The notes: a model not told the origin generated them from the letters alone. Counted from the stretch's first letter, positions 35,566 to 48,317 are shown. The stretch: DNA of 64,000 nt from Mallotus nudiflorus (GCA_947683625.1 CANTUR010001443.1:1296501-1360500), one strand, 5' to 3'. A program made the numbers and translations.

Positions 35566-36159
35566 ATATCATACTCGGTCGTATGATATTGATTATACTC
35601 GGTCATATAATCGATTGAAGATACATTGCACTCAGTCGTACAATGTTGACTACACTCAGTCGTATAGTTTGTTTTAATGATAAACATCATACTCGGTCGT
35701 ATAATTAATTGAGGATACATTGCACTTGGTCGTACAATGCTGACTACACTCGGTTGTATAGTCTGTTTTAATGATAAACATCATACTCAGTCGTATAATG
35801 CTGATTATACTCGATCTTATAATCGATTAAGGATACATTGTACTCGATCGTACAATGCCGACTACACTCGGTCGTATAGTCTGTTTTGATAAAAAAAACA
35901 TCATACTCAATCATATGATGCTGATTATACTCGCTCGTATAATCGATCGAGGATACATTGTACTCGGTCGTACAATGCAGACTACACTCAGTCATATAGT
36001 CTGTTCTGATAAAAAAAAACATCATACTCGGTCGTATGATGCTGATTATACTCAGTCGTATAATCGATTAAGGATACATTGCACTCTGTCATATAATGCT
36101 GACTACACTCGGTCGTATAGTCTGTTTTGATAAGAAACATCATACTCGATCGTATGATG
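35566..36159 (-). repeat. Array of 20 stem-loops with a shared TCRGTC-type loop
   Basis: About five copies of a ~120-bp unit. Each unit carries four different short palindromes in fixed order: CATCATAC/GTATGATG, ATTATAC/GTATAAT, CATTGTAC/GTACAATG and GACTACAC/GTATAGTC. Each surrounds the hexamer TCGGTC or a one-base variant (TCAGTC, TCGATC). One unit is shortened by fusion of the first two hairpins (35687-35706). Lies in the 3' non-coding part of the gag-only element. Confidence 0.9.
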
Positions 36160-36177
36160 CTGATTAATTATGTGATT

Positions 36178-36660
36178 ATGCTGCAATCCATAATTGCTCA
36201 CTATTAGTTGCAACCCTTCCATTGCTCACTTTCGATGCTATAATCCATAACTGCTCGCGCGATTAGCTACAACCTTGTCATTTCTCACTAATGATGTTGC
36301 ATTCCAAAACTGCTCGCGATTAGCTGCAACCCTTTCGTTGCTCACTGATGATACTGCAATCCACAATTGCTCGCGTTTAGCTGTAACCCTTTCATTGCTC
36401 ACTGATGATGCTGCAATCCAAAACTGCTTACGATTAGCTGCAAGCCTTTCATTACTTACTGATGATGCTGCAATCCATAATTGCTTGCTATTAGTTATAA
36501 CCCTTTCATTGCTCATTGATGATGCTGCAATCCATAATTGCTCACGATTAGCTGCAACCCTTTCGTTGCTTACTGATAATGCTGCAATCCATAATTGCTT
36601 GCGATTAGCTGCAACCCTTTCGTTGCTCACTGATGATGCTACAGTCCATAACTGTTCATT
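36178..36660 (-). repeat. 57-bp tandem repeat, about 8.5 copies
   Basis: Units start near 36180, 36237, 36296, 36353, 36410, 36467, 36524, 36581 and 36638 with the theme TGCAATCCATAATTGCTC then GATTAGCTGCAACCCTTTC. Each unit has a GCAAT/ATTGC stem. Since 57 is a multiple of three, frames stay open on both strands (130 aa minus, 137 aa plus); a 19-residue SNERVAANR-type repeat results. I do not regard either frame as a proven gene. Confidence 0.85.
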
Positions 36661-39600
36661 GATTTTTATCTTTAGTTGTTTGAGGTGAGTCGAATGCTTT
36701 GAATTCTTTGTGCTGACTAATTAGCACTTTTGTTGACTGACTTTGAATTTTGCTATGTTGATTGGCTTTGCAAGTTGAGTATACCCCCTTATGGATTTGA
36801 AATTCCTACAGAATTGCTGAAGTTAGTATATTATTATTTTGAAAATTTATAAGAAAATTCATCACTTTCACGAGATAACATGTACTTAACCAATCTCTTT
36901 AATTTTGATCCTCATAACTATCATTTATTTACCATTCGCAAAGGGCAGAGGAATCGTTAACCATTTTATGCTGAGAGCATTTTTTTTACCAAGTGAAGAG
37001 CTTACTTCCACACCTAAATTTAGAAAGAATCTACTAGACAAAACTTATGGTATTTGAGCATAAATGGATCAGATTCTAAGTATCAAAATAGTCTTTGAAT
37101 TATTTTCGTGTTTTTCTTCCTTATCCGAGTATTCCCCACCTTTCTCATATTACTCAGCGTGGATACCATTGGAAAGGTCCTTTGGATACTCATACTCATA
37201 TAGAGTATTGGAGTAAATAGAATAATTTTTGGCGTGGTCCTCTTTTAGTATTCCCTGCCTTTCTTGTATTACTTAGCATGGATACCGCTAGAGGTTTTAT
37301 ATTGATACTCTTACTCATTTCTGAGCATTGGAGTAAATTATGCTTGCTCTTTTTTCTATTCTCCTCTTAGTATTCCCCCGCCTTTCTCGCATTACTTAGC
37401 ATGGATACCATCAAGGGATTTTGTACTCATACTCATTTTTTAGCATTGGAGTAGATTATATACACATTTATTATTTAAAAGACTGAAATGATACCCTAAA
37501 ATTCAATCAATTTATACCACAAGTCCACAGATTTTGTCTTTGTATGTTCTTCCCCTCGTTTGGGTGCAAAGCAAGCATTAGATTGATTAGAGTTTAGAAA
37601 TTCTCAGCATAGAATTGTTAATAAGACATCTGAATTCTGTGAGACTAATAAAAGAAAGCCACTAAAATCAAAGGTCATAAGATAAATTTTTGCACATGAT
37701 CTCGTGAAGTAGATGAATTTCCTTTCAATTTATGAATTTTCTTATTGAAGATTTATTTTATTGCAGAATCAAAGGGAATAGAGTTCTACTACTTCCCTTT
37801 GGTATTTACACAGGGTGAGGTTTTGATGAGTGATTGGCATTTGCTATCTTGCCCATTCTTATTGATGTATTAGTTTCTTTTCCCTTCTTCGTTCTCTTCT
37901 ATTTTCCCTGTACAAAATACCATAAGTTAGTATGGCCTATTTGCTAGTAAAGAAAATTATCAAAATGCAATATTATTCTTTTACATTCTTCCCTTTCATC
38001 TTTGTGATAATGTCTCCGATTACAAGGTTATGATGCTCCACCATCGAAGTTGTGTCTTTATCCTATTGATGTTATAGTAGAGGGCTTTATTTCTCTTCCT
38101 AAGATTTCCTATAAAATAAAAGATTTAGGAGTTAGAGGTTTTTATTTCATAATCAAAGAAGTTCTCAGAGTGCATTCATCTTAAGTTTTGAGTGCATTCT
38201 TCCCTTTCATATCGAATTTGAGGAGCTTGAGCATCCTATCTAGCCTCTTGAAGTTTCTAGGATAATGCTTCTTGGTAGTGTCACTCCTCTTATTTTCATT
38301 CTTTCAGATGTTTCACATGCGAATACTCTGACTACGTTATTGTTCTTCCAACACTAATTTCAAATGTTAGTAGTAGAGTATTTGCATTATCTTGTCTAGG
38401 CTTAAAGACTTTTATTATACAAAACAAGTGTTTCATAAAATATGTATGCAAGTGTATGCATGCTATGTATGATGTGCATGATCCTAATGGGTCTCCTGTT
38501 TGGAACAGAGCCACTCATCAATAGCCTCTCAATTTGAGCATTGAATGATTCGTTGTTGGTACTTCTGATGTTGAAGCTTCCGATATGATTCATCAGACTG
38601 ATTACTAGGCTACCAAGTAAGGTATATGGCTTTACAATAGAGCTTGTGATTAACCGATGCACTGTTGAACTTTTCTTTTATTACTGTTAATGATTGAGGT
38701 ATTAGCTCTTACACTTCAGCATCTATCTTCACTCTTTGAATGCCGATACCATTTGCCCCCTGAGTTCTATTTTGCCCCCAGTTTTCATTTTTATGTGCAA
38801 GATACCCAATTCATCCATTGCTGTTGTTGATTCTTTGACTTATTAACCCTATTAGTTGCAATCTTATGCATTGGAGATGTAGAGGAATGGGCAAACTGAT
38901 CGAAGTGAGTTTTTAATGATGAAATCAGCTGGACTTGCACTTTGAAGAACTCTTGAGCACAATATAAAGCTTGATATTGATGCGATGGTAGATGCAAGTT
39001 ATTAAGCCATTTGAATTCTTCAAGGTGTAAGGGGATCCTAGGCTTATAAAGAAAATTACAAAGGAAACATAACTAAAATAGTGATCTCATAGCTCTGATT
39101 TTAGCTTTCATTATATAATGTCTTTCCATTCAGATACATATGCAATATGATAAAGACGATTATGCGATATTTGACAAAAATATCCAATTCAATTTTACTC
39201 ATTCATTAGGGCAAAAATGAGAACATTCATTACATCACATGACAAAACTCCTATAATCAATTAATCCTAAATTTTTCTCTCTAATTTTTCACCTTACTGT
39301 TCTTTTTCTTTTTCTCTCTTTGTTTTTCTTCTCTTTTTTTTATCATTCTTCTTATTTTTCCTCAGATTTTATTCTCTTTAGAAGTTATGTCATGTGATAT
39401 AAGACTATTCTTTAAGTTTACATTTGTGCCCATACTTAATGAATCTAATTGAATTAAATTTTTGTCAAACATGCAGATGCGATCAATGTCACAATGCGTA
39501 GTACCATCAGGATGCATATTACATAAATGAGCATAATCATAATTCATATCATCGATCACTAAAATAAAACAAGTTCTAAAGAAACTAAAATTTTATTTAA

Positions 39601-39734
39601 AGAAGACAATAAGAAATTTTATTTCCTATTCTAGATGCTAGGAATTCTGAGTCTCATAGTGGTTGTCTTTCAAGTGGCTGACATAATAGTTATTATTGCA
39701 TTTTCTAGCAAACTGTCTCCATGACTTCATCTTT
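36661..39734 (-). other. Non-coding 3' region of the gag-only element
   Basis: About 3.1 kb where pol would be expected. It has no RT, RNase H or integrase motif on either strand. It includes a ~120-bp repeat in three copies (37127-37460) and pyrimidine-rich stretches (39290-39360). Confidence 0.65.
37127..37460. repeat. ~120-bp tandem repeat, three copies
   Basis: Units starting near 37127, 37246 and 37368 share AGTATTCCC, CCTTTCTCATATTACT, TAGCATGGATACC, GATACTCATACTCATT and GCATTGGAGTA. Confidence 0.8.
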
Positions 39735-40481
39735 CTATACCTCTACTATGCATGTTTCTTCCTTATCTTGCAGTTTCTCATCATCAAACTCATTACCCCA
39801 TCTTGCAGGCACAATCAACTCGAAGGATATTTCAAAAGAAGGTGGTTTAGTGTAAAACACCTTATAGTTGAACTTGCTTGAGGGCTGACCCAACAAATCT
39901 TCAACTCTTTCCATATCTTTGGGGGCATTAGGAGATTTCTCATTGATTTTAAGGTTTAAGTCCTCAAAGGAGTTTAACACTTCTTCTTTGTTTACTCCTG
40001 AGTTGATCATCATGGTGGTTGGGGGTGGCACGTTTCGGTAGTTTGGGAAGGGATTACTTCTGGTGCTCAAGTTTTCAGGATCTGTGATTTTTCCAGAGTC
40101 TATAAGGTTTTGGATTTCATGTTTAAAGCAGATGTAGTTATTTGTGGAGTGTTGGAGGTTTTGGTGGAATTTGCAGTGTTTATTCAGGTTATAGCATAGG
40201 ATATTTGGATTTGGTGGGTTTGGAGTAAGTAAAGGTTGAAGTAAGCCCTTTTCCATTAAGCACTCTAGGACTTTTGACAAAGGTTGTTTAAAATTTAAGA
40301 ACCTGCTTGGTTGTTGAACAGCATGGACTCCTACAACCCGGCTAGTGCTTCCTTGTTGTATGCCCTCAGTTGGGTAGTTTTTTGCTTCAGTGTTCCTAGT
40401 GACCTTCTTTTTCTCATTTTCGATCTCTTCAGCCTGTAACCCATCATCATAAAGGTCCATGAATGTCTTGGGGTTCATCAT
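39735..40481 (-). pseudogene. Gag C-terminal part (nucleocapsid-like) of the gag-only element
   Basis: A 248-aa open frame beginning MMNPKTFMDLYDDGLQAEE, which in this gag type follows the capsid domain. Around residues 95-130 is a Cys/His region (CYNLNKHCKFHQ, YICFKHEIQNLIDSGKI) corresponding to the CKFH-GH-C-LK-EIQDLI motif usual for these gags; HSTNNYIC shows it slightly altered. The frame starts at the overlapping ATGA of the preceding piece, so a frameshift probably separates two parts of one gag. The C-terminal section (EISFELIVPARWG) has no assigned function. Confidence 0.75.
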
Positions 40482-41137
40482 TCCTTCTCTGCCAGTTTGT
40501 TCTTCATCATTCCCGCCTTATTCATAAACCTAGTCAGAAAATTTGAAAATGATTCGTTGGGTTTCTGCTTGGTTAGTTCCAGATTTCTTATAGACACCTC
40601 AAGCCTAGTATTATAGTCATATTGCTTTAGAAAAGTAGTGCATAACTCCTTCCAATATGCTCGGATAGACTTCTCTAACCCATGATACCAATTAACGACC
40701 ATTCCTTCTAAGGACAACATAAACAACTTAGTAACCACGGCCAAAGGAGCCTTGGTGGTACTCATAGTAGTTGTGTATTGACTGAGATAAATCCTCAGGT
40801 CCCCAGTACCATCAAACTTCTACAACTGTGGCATTTTGAATTTGTTTGGTAGCCTGTCTTCCTCAAATTGCATCACATCATCAAAGTCAAATGGGTACCC
40901 TAAGCCTTTTCCCTTCATCAACTCCTCCATCTTAGACATCTTCTGAGTTAATGCCTTCATCTGTCTGGATTTCAACTCTTGAATTTGCTCAAGTGATTCC
41001 TTTTTGGCTTTTTTAACCATGTAACTCTCAACATCTTCAAGTTTCATTTCTTCAACATTGTCATTGTTAATAGGTAGTGGACCCATAGCAGGTGGGTTGG
41101 CTGCGACTGGTGGTACAGCAGCAGTAGGTGGTGGCAT
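40478..41137 (-). pseudogene. Gag N-terminal and capsid part of the gag-only element
   Basis: Two frames in register, 41137-40820 and 40765-40478, are separated by one TAG (40818-40820), which replaces Gln in PQL(Q)KFDGTGDL. The first half is a proline-rich start and a Lys/Glu coiled-coil-like stretch (MKALTQKMSKMEELMKGKGL). The second is the Retrotrans_gag core (LSLEGMVVNWYHGLEKSI, TTFLKQYDYN, ELTKQKPNESFSNFLTRF). With the stop read through, the capsid is nearly complete. Confidence 0.8.
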
Positions 41138-42142
41138 TAGTCTAGCTAGAGCTTCTTAACTCGTCTTGCATCATTGCACTCATATCATCCATCAGTACTC
41201 CTTTGACGTCTTCTAAGGTCCAATTTCCTCCCTCTTGTTATTCCATCCTTTCAGTTTGTTCAAGTTGCGTAGCTTCCAAATAGAGCGGATTACTAGGGCT
41301 CTTTTCCAGTATGCTAAGGATCTCTTTCACGATCGATTAGGGGCTTGAATCAGTTCTCACCAGTCTGCCACCTTTTCAACTCCAAACATAGGAAGACCCG
41401 GAAAAATCTATGATGGCTGTAAGACAAATGGTTAGTATGATGCACATGCTATGCAACAAGTAGCAAGTAACAAGTCAAGTATACATACATCCTTCCAACC
41501 CTATTCCCCCTGCACACGTATTCAATGGTGAGTCTCTTTTCCTAGGATTTTTGGTGTTAGTCTTAATATCAATAGGGGATATTAGGGACTGACGCGCATG
41601 CCAAATCTCTCAAAGTAAAATATAAGCATAGAAACAACATTTCTAGGTGTAAAAGATTAGCCTAATCTTTATTAACCTTAACAGGCTTTTAAAGTATGGG
41701 CTTGGGCCTTGACAGATAGAAATACCTCATGGCAACATTCACAAGCAATTTGGGTAGATCCTAGGGAAATAACTAAGCCATTATATGTTGTTAGGGTCCG
41801 GTAACAAGGTTAAGGTTCCCTTAGCAAGTTGCTCTCCTTTATGAACTTTGAGTTACAGGCCAAGGTTAGAGGGGCCCAGCATCCTTTGCAAACTCGAGAG
41901 AAGACTACCCCCCTTGAGGACTTGGGTTACAGGCTCTAGTCAGATGAGCCCGATAATCTCTCTTGGTCCGAGTTAAAGCTAAGAGTGATGGTTAGCCGAT
42001 TTACAACCCTATGAAGCTAGTGGAATCATGGAGTCATAAACCATGCCATCGGTTTAGTAGGGACATGCAGAATGAATACAAGAATAAAATAATAATTAAT
42101 AAAATAATTCTAAAGAACACAAGTAGAATCAGTATCTCTTAT
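41138..42142 (-). other. Leader of the gag-only element
   Basis: About 1 kb between the primer site and gag; no open frame that I can support. Confidence 0.6.
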
Positions 42143-42160
42143 CCCCAATGGTGTCGCCAC
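42143..42160 (-). other. Primer-binding site of the gag-only element
   Basis: Reverse complement TGGCGACACCATTGGGG begins one base after the 5' LTR. It is close to the TGGCGACTCCACTGGGG type used by Tat/Ogre-like elements (family knowledge; tRNA not verified here). Confidence 0.7.
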
Positions 42161-44311
42161 TGTAGATGACTAGGTTTAGCGCAAGTCCAAGATTTTAGCA
42201 ACCGCGTCACTGTTTGAGCTCAGGGCTCTAGAGAACACACTAACCAATGTCACAAAGACATGGCGTGGAGATGATGAGTTGCCACCCAGGGTAATAACTG
42301 GGAAAAATTGAAAAGGTGGTACTTGATTCCCTAAAAGAAAGTCAGCACCATAACCAGGAGATTTTGAATACAGAATACCAACTTCTTTCAGTCTTGTGTT
42401 CATTTAGAATTACTTTATGAATTACTATCTTATCCTTTATTTACATGCAATTTCATATAAACCCAAAACAATAAACTCCAAGGCAAACTAGTAATGAAAT
42501 ATACAAGTAAATAATGCATTCAATAAATCATATAATCCCTAAGTTAGTCTAATCTACATGGATTTTAAATAAAGGAGTTAAGTCTACGTGTTTTAAATTA
42601 TAAGTGAACCAAAAGACCTAATTCCTTTTAATTTTAATTAAATGAACCTAAGTCTACTAATTTTAATTTTAAAAATGGGCCTAATTCTACATGTTTTAAT
42701 TAAATAATGATCTTAAATCTACAAACTATGAAAAATGGCTTAAATTAAGTGAGCTAAGTCTAAATTAATTAAACTAAATTAGGTGGACCTATATCTAATT
42801 AACTAAATGGGCCTAAGAATATTTCTAATCTAAAATCTAATTAATTATGGACCTAAAAATATATTTTAATTAATTAAACCTAATTAATTATTAAATGATA
42901 TGGGCTAAAAATAAACAAATCAAAATCTAAAATGGGCTTAAGGCCCAAAACACAAAAATAATAAATAAAATCCAAAAACAACTAAAAACATAAAAGAAAC
43001 AATTAAATAAGATCAAACAAATAATTATTAATCTTTACTAAAATCCTAATTTTATTAACATTAATCCTTACTAAAATCCTAATTTTATTAACATGCAACC
43101 TAAATTAATCTACTTCCTCCATTGATTTTAAATAATTACCAAATTGAAATCTAATTTTACTAACCAATTTAATCAAAATAAACATGCAACCACACATATA
43201 GTTTTATTATTATTCCCACTATTGGGGCTATTACATTAATTCATAAAACAATTAATAAAATAAAAAATAAAGAATAAAATAAAAAAAAGACAATAAAAAT
43301 AAAACCCTAAAAACTAAGTCTCTATGAGGCTTTATCCATAGTCTTTTGTGGATTTCCAATGAAATTCATCTCCCTCATATGATCATCATGTGTTTTCCTC
43401 CATAATCATCATAAAACATAAAATAAAATAATAATTAATGAATAAATTATGATAAAATAAATAGAATAATAAATAAATAAAAGAAGAATAGAAGAATATG
43501 ATATGCTTATGGATGATTTAGGGTGCTCCTCAGATTTGTGATTCACCATTTTTTATAAGTCTTCGAATCTTTTCTTCAAAAATTCTTCACAAGTCTTGAA
43601 TTAATTGATGAATCAAAAGAAATTTTTTGATTAAAAATAAATATAAGAAGAATAGAATCACAATTTTCTCTCTTCTTCCCTCCTTCTTTCCTACGCTCTT
43701 CCTCCTTCTTTTTTTTCCTCCTTTTCCTTTTTCCCCCCTTTCTTTTTCCCCTTAGCTCCCCTTTTATAGTGGAACTAGGAAGCCTAACCCTAATCTTAAT
43801 GTGATTCTCATTGCTAAAGTGTATTTAGGAAATTTGAACCAAATAGGATTAAATTAATTAGGAAGTTTAAACCAATTTAGGATTGAATTAATTAGAAAAT
43901 TTAAATCGCCTAAAACACTAAATTGGAATAATTAGAAATAGGAAAATGGAAGAGATCAATTCCGACTGGGATTGTGCAATTCCGATCGAAATTGTACAAT
44001 CCCGATCGAAATTATTGTAATTCCGATCAGAATTACATAATTTCGATTGGAATTACATAATTCCGGTCGGAATTATGAAATTCCGATGCACACTTTTTCT
44101 TTTTTTTACATTTAATTACAAAAAGGCCTTCAAAAAAATTTAAATTTTGCAATTAGGTCCTAAAAAGAACTTTGCAACTTAGTCTCTGAAAACATTAAAT
44201 TCTTCCTTTAAAAGCCCTTAGAATTTTTAAAGATTAAGCATCGAAGACATTTTCATCATTGGAGTCCTTTACTGCATCCATAACATGTCATCCCGAAATT
44301 GGGTGTCTACA
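42161..44311 (-). repeat. 5' LTR of the gag-only element
   Basis: 2151 bp, TGTAGATGAC...GGTGTCTACA. Contains a 38-bp tandem duplication at about 43031-43095 (TTTACTAAAATCCTAATTTT repeated) absent from the other LTR, and a cluster of AATTCCGATCGGAATT-type palindromes at 43965-44095. Confidence 0.9.
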
Positions 44312-44316
44312 AGCAC

Positions 44317-45102
44317 CCATCAGTCAAAATGAACGAACACTCTGATCATCTCACTCGGCATCAACATGCAGAGATTGTCAAAAGACATTAGACACATTGC
44401 AGGGCAACACTAAGAATATCTAACAAGGGAAATTCAAGAATGGAGTCAAGTATATCCGCCACATAGACGGATAAATTAAAAGGCAATTCCAAGACATCCT
44501 AGCCAGCATCATACACTATCCTTTATTTAATTTACAAAATGCTCATCTCATTATTCAAAGTGGGCAAACCTAAATTTGGTCCTTCAAAACTCATCTTCCA
44601 ACATTTCAAAAACCCTTACTAAATTGCTATCCTATATTATGGAGCTCACATGGAAAGGGCTCAAACTCATTATTAGGATCATAACATCCTACCTTTTGCA
44701 AAAATACTACCAACAACAAATGCTCAAAAAATCAAACATCTGCAATAATAATGCATGGACTCAACATCAATCATTATTTTAACTAGGTAGTTGCCATCAA
44801 TAGTCATTTAAGTTCATAAATTGAGCAATATCATATGGCACTTAGGCCGCGCTTCTAATGCATTAAGATTAAGTCCAGTGACTGAAGTTGGCACCCTCAG
44901 GTCACTTCTGTAATACTGAGGTTCCGAGCATATAAGCTTCTCATCCTTGCACCTGGCATCTAAGCCTCGAGTGTCTAAGTCCAGTGACTGAAGCTGGCAC
45001 CCTTAGGTCACTTCTGTAGTACTGAGGTTTCGAGCATGTAAGCCTCACGTCCTTGCACCGAGCATCTAAGCCTCGAGCATCTAAGTCCAGTGACTGAAGT
45101 TG
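44317..45102 (+). other. Internal non-coding region of the non-coding element, part 3, with a 106-bp tandem repeat
   Basis: No coding sequence. From 44871 a 106-bp unit repeats (CCAGTGACTGAAGTTGGCAC at 44875, 44981, 45087); the third copy is cut by the solo LTR and continues at 48318. A partial unit follows the palindrome-bearing insert near 49339. Confidence 0.75.
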
Positions 45103-48100
45103 TGTTACGACCCAAAACAGGGGCCATGACCGGCGCTAGGGAACGAGAATTCTTTCGAATCCGGAACCCATAGCAAGCCTAAAAATAAAATAAAACATGC
45201 AATAATAATAACAATATATAATGCAGCGAAAATAAAAATCATAAATATAATAACAGCATATGCATCAACTGGATTTAAATCAAATCCTCATCATTTCATA
45301 TATATAAATCTTTTAATACAAATCCAGTTCAAATATATAATACAACATCTCTTTAAATGTTTAATGACTACTGCAGTGTCTAGAAAAAATAAATCCAAGA
45401 CTCAGAGAAGCAGTTTACACAAAGAAGCCGGGGCGGAAGAAATCCGGCGTACAGGCCTGCTACTGAGGTCTAAAGACGATGACTCTCCTGAAAAATAGTC
45501 AACGGAGGGGAGTCAAACCTCACTGAGTGAATTACTATAATATATATACATGCATACTAAATGACAATGCATACAATCAACAGTATATATATATAATATG
45601 TATATATACAGGCAATACACACAGATGCAGTAAAATCATTTTATATATTTATATTAAAAATCACAGTTTATGAAGGATCAAATAGAACCCTATAATATCG
45701 AAACCTCAAAAAGTGTTAGACAACACTCTAGCCATACAGGCTCACTTAATCCAAATGTATCCACTTAATCCATTTAGACAATAGACTGGCCCCGAGACAC
45801 TAAGTCAACCGAGCTCCAGCAGTCTGACTGCCAGTGTGATTGGCCCCGAGACACTTGGTCAACCGAGCTCCAGCAATCACACCCAAATCACATCACACAT
45901 CAGATAATCATATTCAATCAATATCCACAAATGGTTAGTAATATAGCCTAAATACTATAGGCGTACTGGTGAGTACTCGGTCCTAGTGCTGCCCACTAGG
46001 TAGCACGTTCTATTGATATCCTTCATCAATAAATATAAAACATTCATTCATAAAAGTAAATGATGCATTAATTGAATAAAATAGCAACATAAACCATAGA
46101 TATACTAGAAATATACCAAAAATAAACCAGGTATATTTTGAGTATATATTCGTCAAATAAATCCAATCAAACTATAAATTAAGCTAGAAATATATTTAAA
46201 AACATTTTAAATATAATTTATTAATAAAACATGCATATAATTTAATATATACCAAAAATAAACCAAAAATATACTTAAATACTAATCACGTTATTTATGC
46301 ATATTTAATAAAAATGAAATATATATTTCTAAATCATGCATCCTAAAGCATATATATATAAAATAGTAACTCACACTTAGTGCGCTCCACGAGATAGGTC
46401 CGACGGGCCTGGTCCACTAGGCCTCGGTCTCGGCGCAACTAGACAAACAATAACGATAAAAAATCAGAATAAACCTAACAGAAAATCCTATAACTCGATC
46501 TAGAATATTAATCACAGAATCGAAATTAGGGTTCGACCGGATATCACGTTTTACGAGAATTCTACCGAAAATTCGACAGAACCTCCCCTGTAAAACGGAC
46601 ATCTCTCTACTCAAAGAGTAGAGTCGACCCTGCAAAGAAATACACTTCAAAAAATAAGCTCAACACACAACCAAAATCCCTCGGTCGGACTCCAAACTAT
46701 AGTCTACCGACCGGGGTCCACAATCACAGAATAATTTCAGAAATATCAAAAATACCCTTATATCACAGAAATACATTTAATAAGTAGAAATTACATTATT
46801 AACCTTAAAACACATTAAAAACCAATACAAACTCATTTTATTAGTAAAATCGTATATTATATATATAATTGAAAATAATTCACGAAAAATAGTTTTAATT
46901 AGTTAAAAATATCAAATAATTTGTAGAAATCATTTTTATACCTTAAATAACTATTAAAACCAATTAGATTACATTTTTAGCCAATTTTGTGCAAAATTAC
47001 CAAAATACCCCTATATATATAAATATACCAAAATTCATTCAAAAATTCACCAAAAATAGTATAATTATCCAAAATTAATTTTCTCAACATATTTATCAAT
47101 AATATCAATAATTAAACTCAATTAACCAACTAATTTCAATTTAAAACACAATTAACCCTAATTTTCCAAAATTACATAAACTTAAATAATTCAAAATAAA
47201 TACATAGAAATTCATAAAAATTCCAAATAAATTCCTATAATTCATTTCAACACCTATAATTATCATAAAACACAATTTCATAATTTATTTAATTAATTTC
47301 CGAAAATTAGAAAATAATATTAAAATATTCAAAAATACCCAAAAATCAAAATAATCTCCAAAAATTCCACAAAAATTCACACATGTATATTAAGCTACTA
47401 GGATCAACATTTGTTAAGGGATTTTTTATGAATCAAGCAATTCGAAGCTCAAAAAAATCAAAAACCATAATATGGCCGAAATCGAAAATTCAAAACCTAA
47501 GCAAATCAAGACCAATTCAGCTCAAACCAAAGCTAGAATTACACTCACCAGAGCTCAAGGAGAAGAAAGAGACCAGCGGTGTCAAAAACGGTGGCCGGAA
47601 TCACGAGGGAAGAAGGAAATGCAAACTCTCGGCTTCCGGCCAAAAACCGACCTCCAGACGTCGGAAACGGCTGCTACAGGCGGCGTAGAAGGCTGGGGAA
47701 GGTGGTGGCACACCGGACGGTGCACCAACGTCAAGAAATCGACAGTTGCAGACGTCGGACGGCGGTGAGGGTGAAGATCGGGGAAGAAGGAGAAATCAGG
47801 GGCAAAATGGTAATTTTTCCAAAAGTTTGATTTTTCATATATTATATGTATATATATATACTTTATACTATATATTAAAATAATATTAAATTACACACAT
47901 TAAATATACACCACACACTTAATATTTAATATTTTAAAATTTAATATTAATTAAAAATAATTAAATAACAATAAAATAAATAAACAATTAATAAAATATT
48001 ATGGTAATATTAATTAAACCCTAATTAAATAAATAAGTACACATAGGCTTTATTTAGTATTTTAGAAATACGTATGAGTTCATGCAAGTCCAAAAATATA

Positions 48101-48317
48101 TTTAAAATAATTAATAATAAATTATTTACGTGAAAATTTCCCCAAAAATGAAAGTCTAGGGAAAATTTTACGTAAAACACTTAAAATAATACACAATAAT
48201 TAAAATAGGTTTTAAATACATATCAATCTCGTAAAATATCGTAATATATATACAAAAATTATTAACACTGCATATCCCGATGCAGTATTAAAATATTTAA
48301 AAACACGGGATATTACA
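45103..48317 (-). mobile_element. Solo LTR of the chromovirus family
   Basis: Left end TGTTACGACCCAAAACAGG, right end CACGGGATATTACA, flanked by AGTTG (45098-45102, 48318-48322), interrupting one 106-bp repeat unit. 3215 bp and highly similar to 29660-32762. The GC-rich stretch at 47560-47800 gives overlapping short frames that I do not treat as genes. Confidence 0.9.

Larger units (their letters stand above)
33341..44311 (-). mobile_element. Gag-only LTR retrotransposon (TR-GAG-like), complete with TSD
   Basis: 10,971 bp flanked by AGCAC (33336-33340, 44312-44316). Two near-identical LTRs (33341-35427 and 42161-44311). On the minus strand the order is 5' LTR, primer site (TGGCGACACCATTGGGG, RC of 42143-42160), ~1 kb leader, gag (41137-39735), ~4.3 kb of non-coding repeat-rich DNA, purine tract AAAGGGGGGTAAC (RC of 35428-35440), 3' LTR. 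No protease, RT or integrase is visible, so it would have to be mobilised by a partner. The primer site and gag type suggest the Tat/Ogre side of Ty3/gypsy (inference). Confidence 0.9.

Noticed and set aside
35768..36130. Frames of 85 and 91 aa on both strands over the hairpin array
   Set aside because: Open on both strands because of the repeat; the paired stems explain the sequence better than coding.
35566..36660. CRISPR-like array
   Set aside because: Repeats are back-to-back variants without unique spacers, in a plant retrotransposon with no cas-like genes.
47383..47830. Three overlapping plus-strand frames in a solo LTR
   Set aside because: They are antisense to the LTR, lie in its GC-rich leader and are not conserved in other copies.
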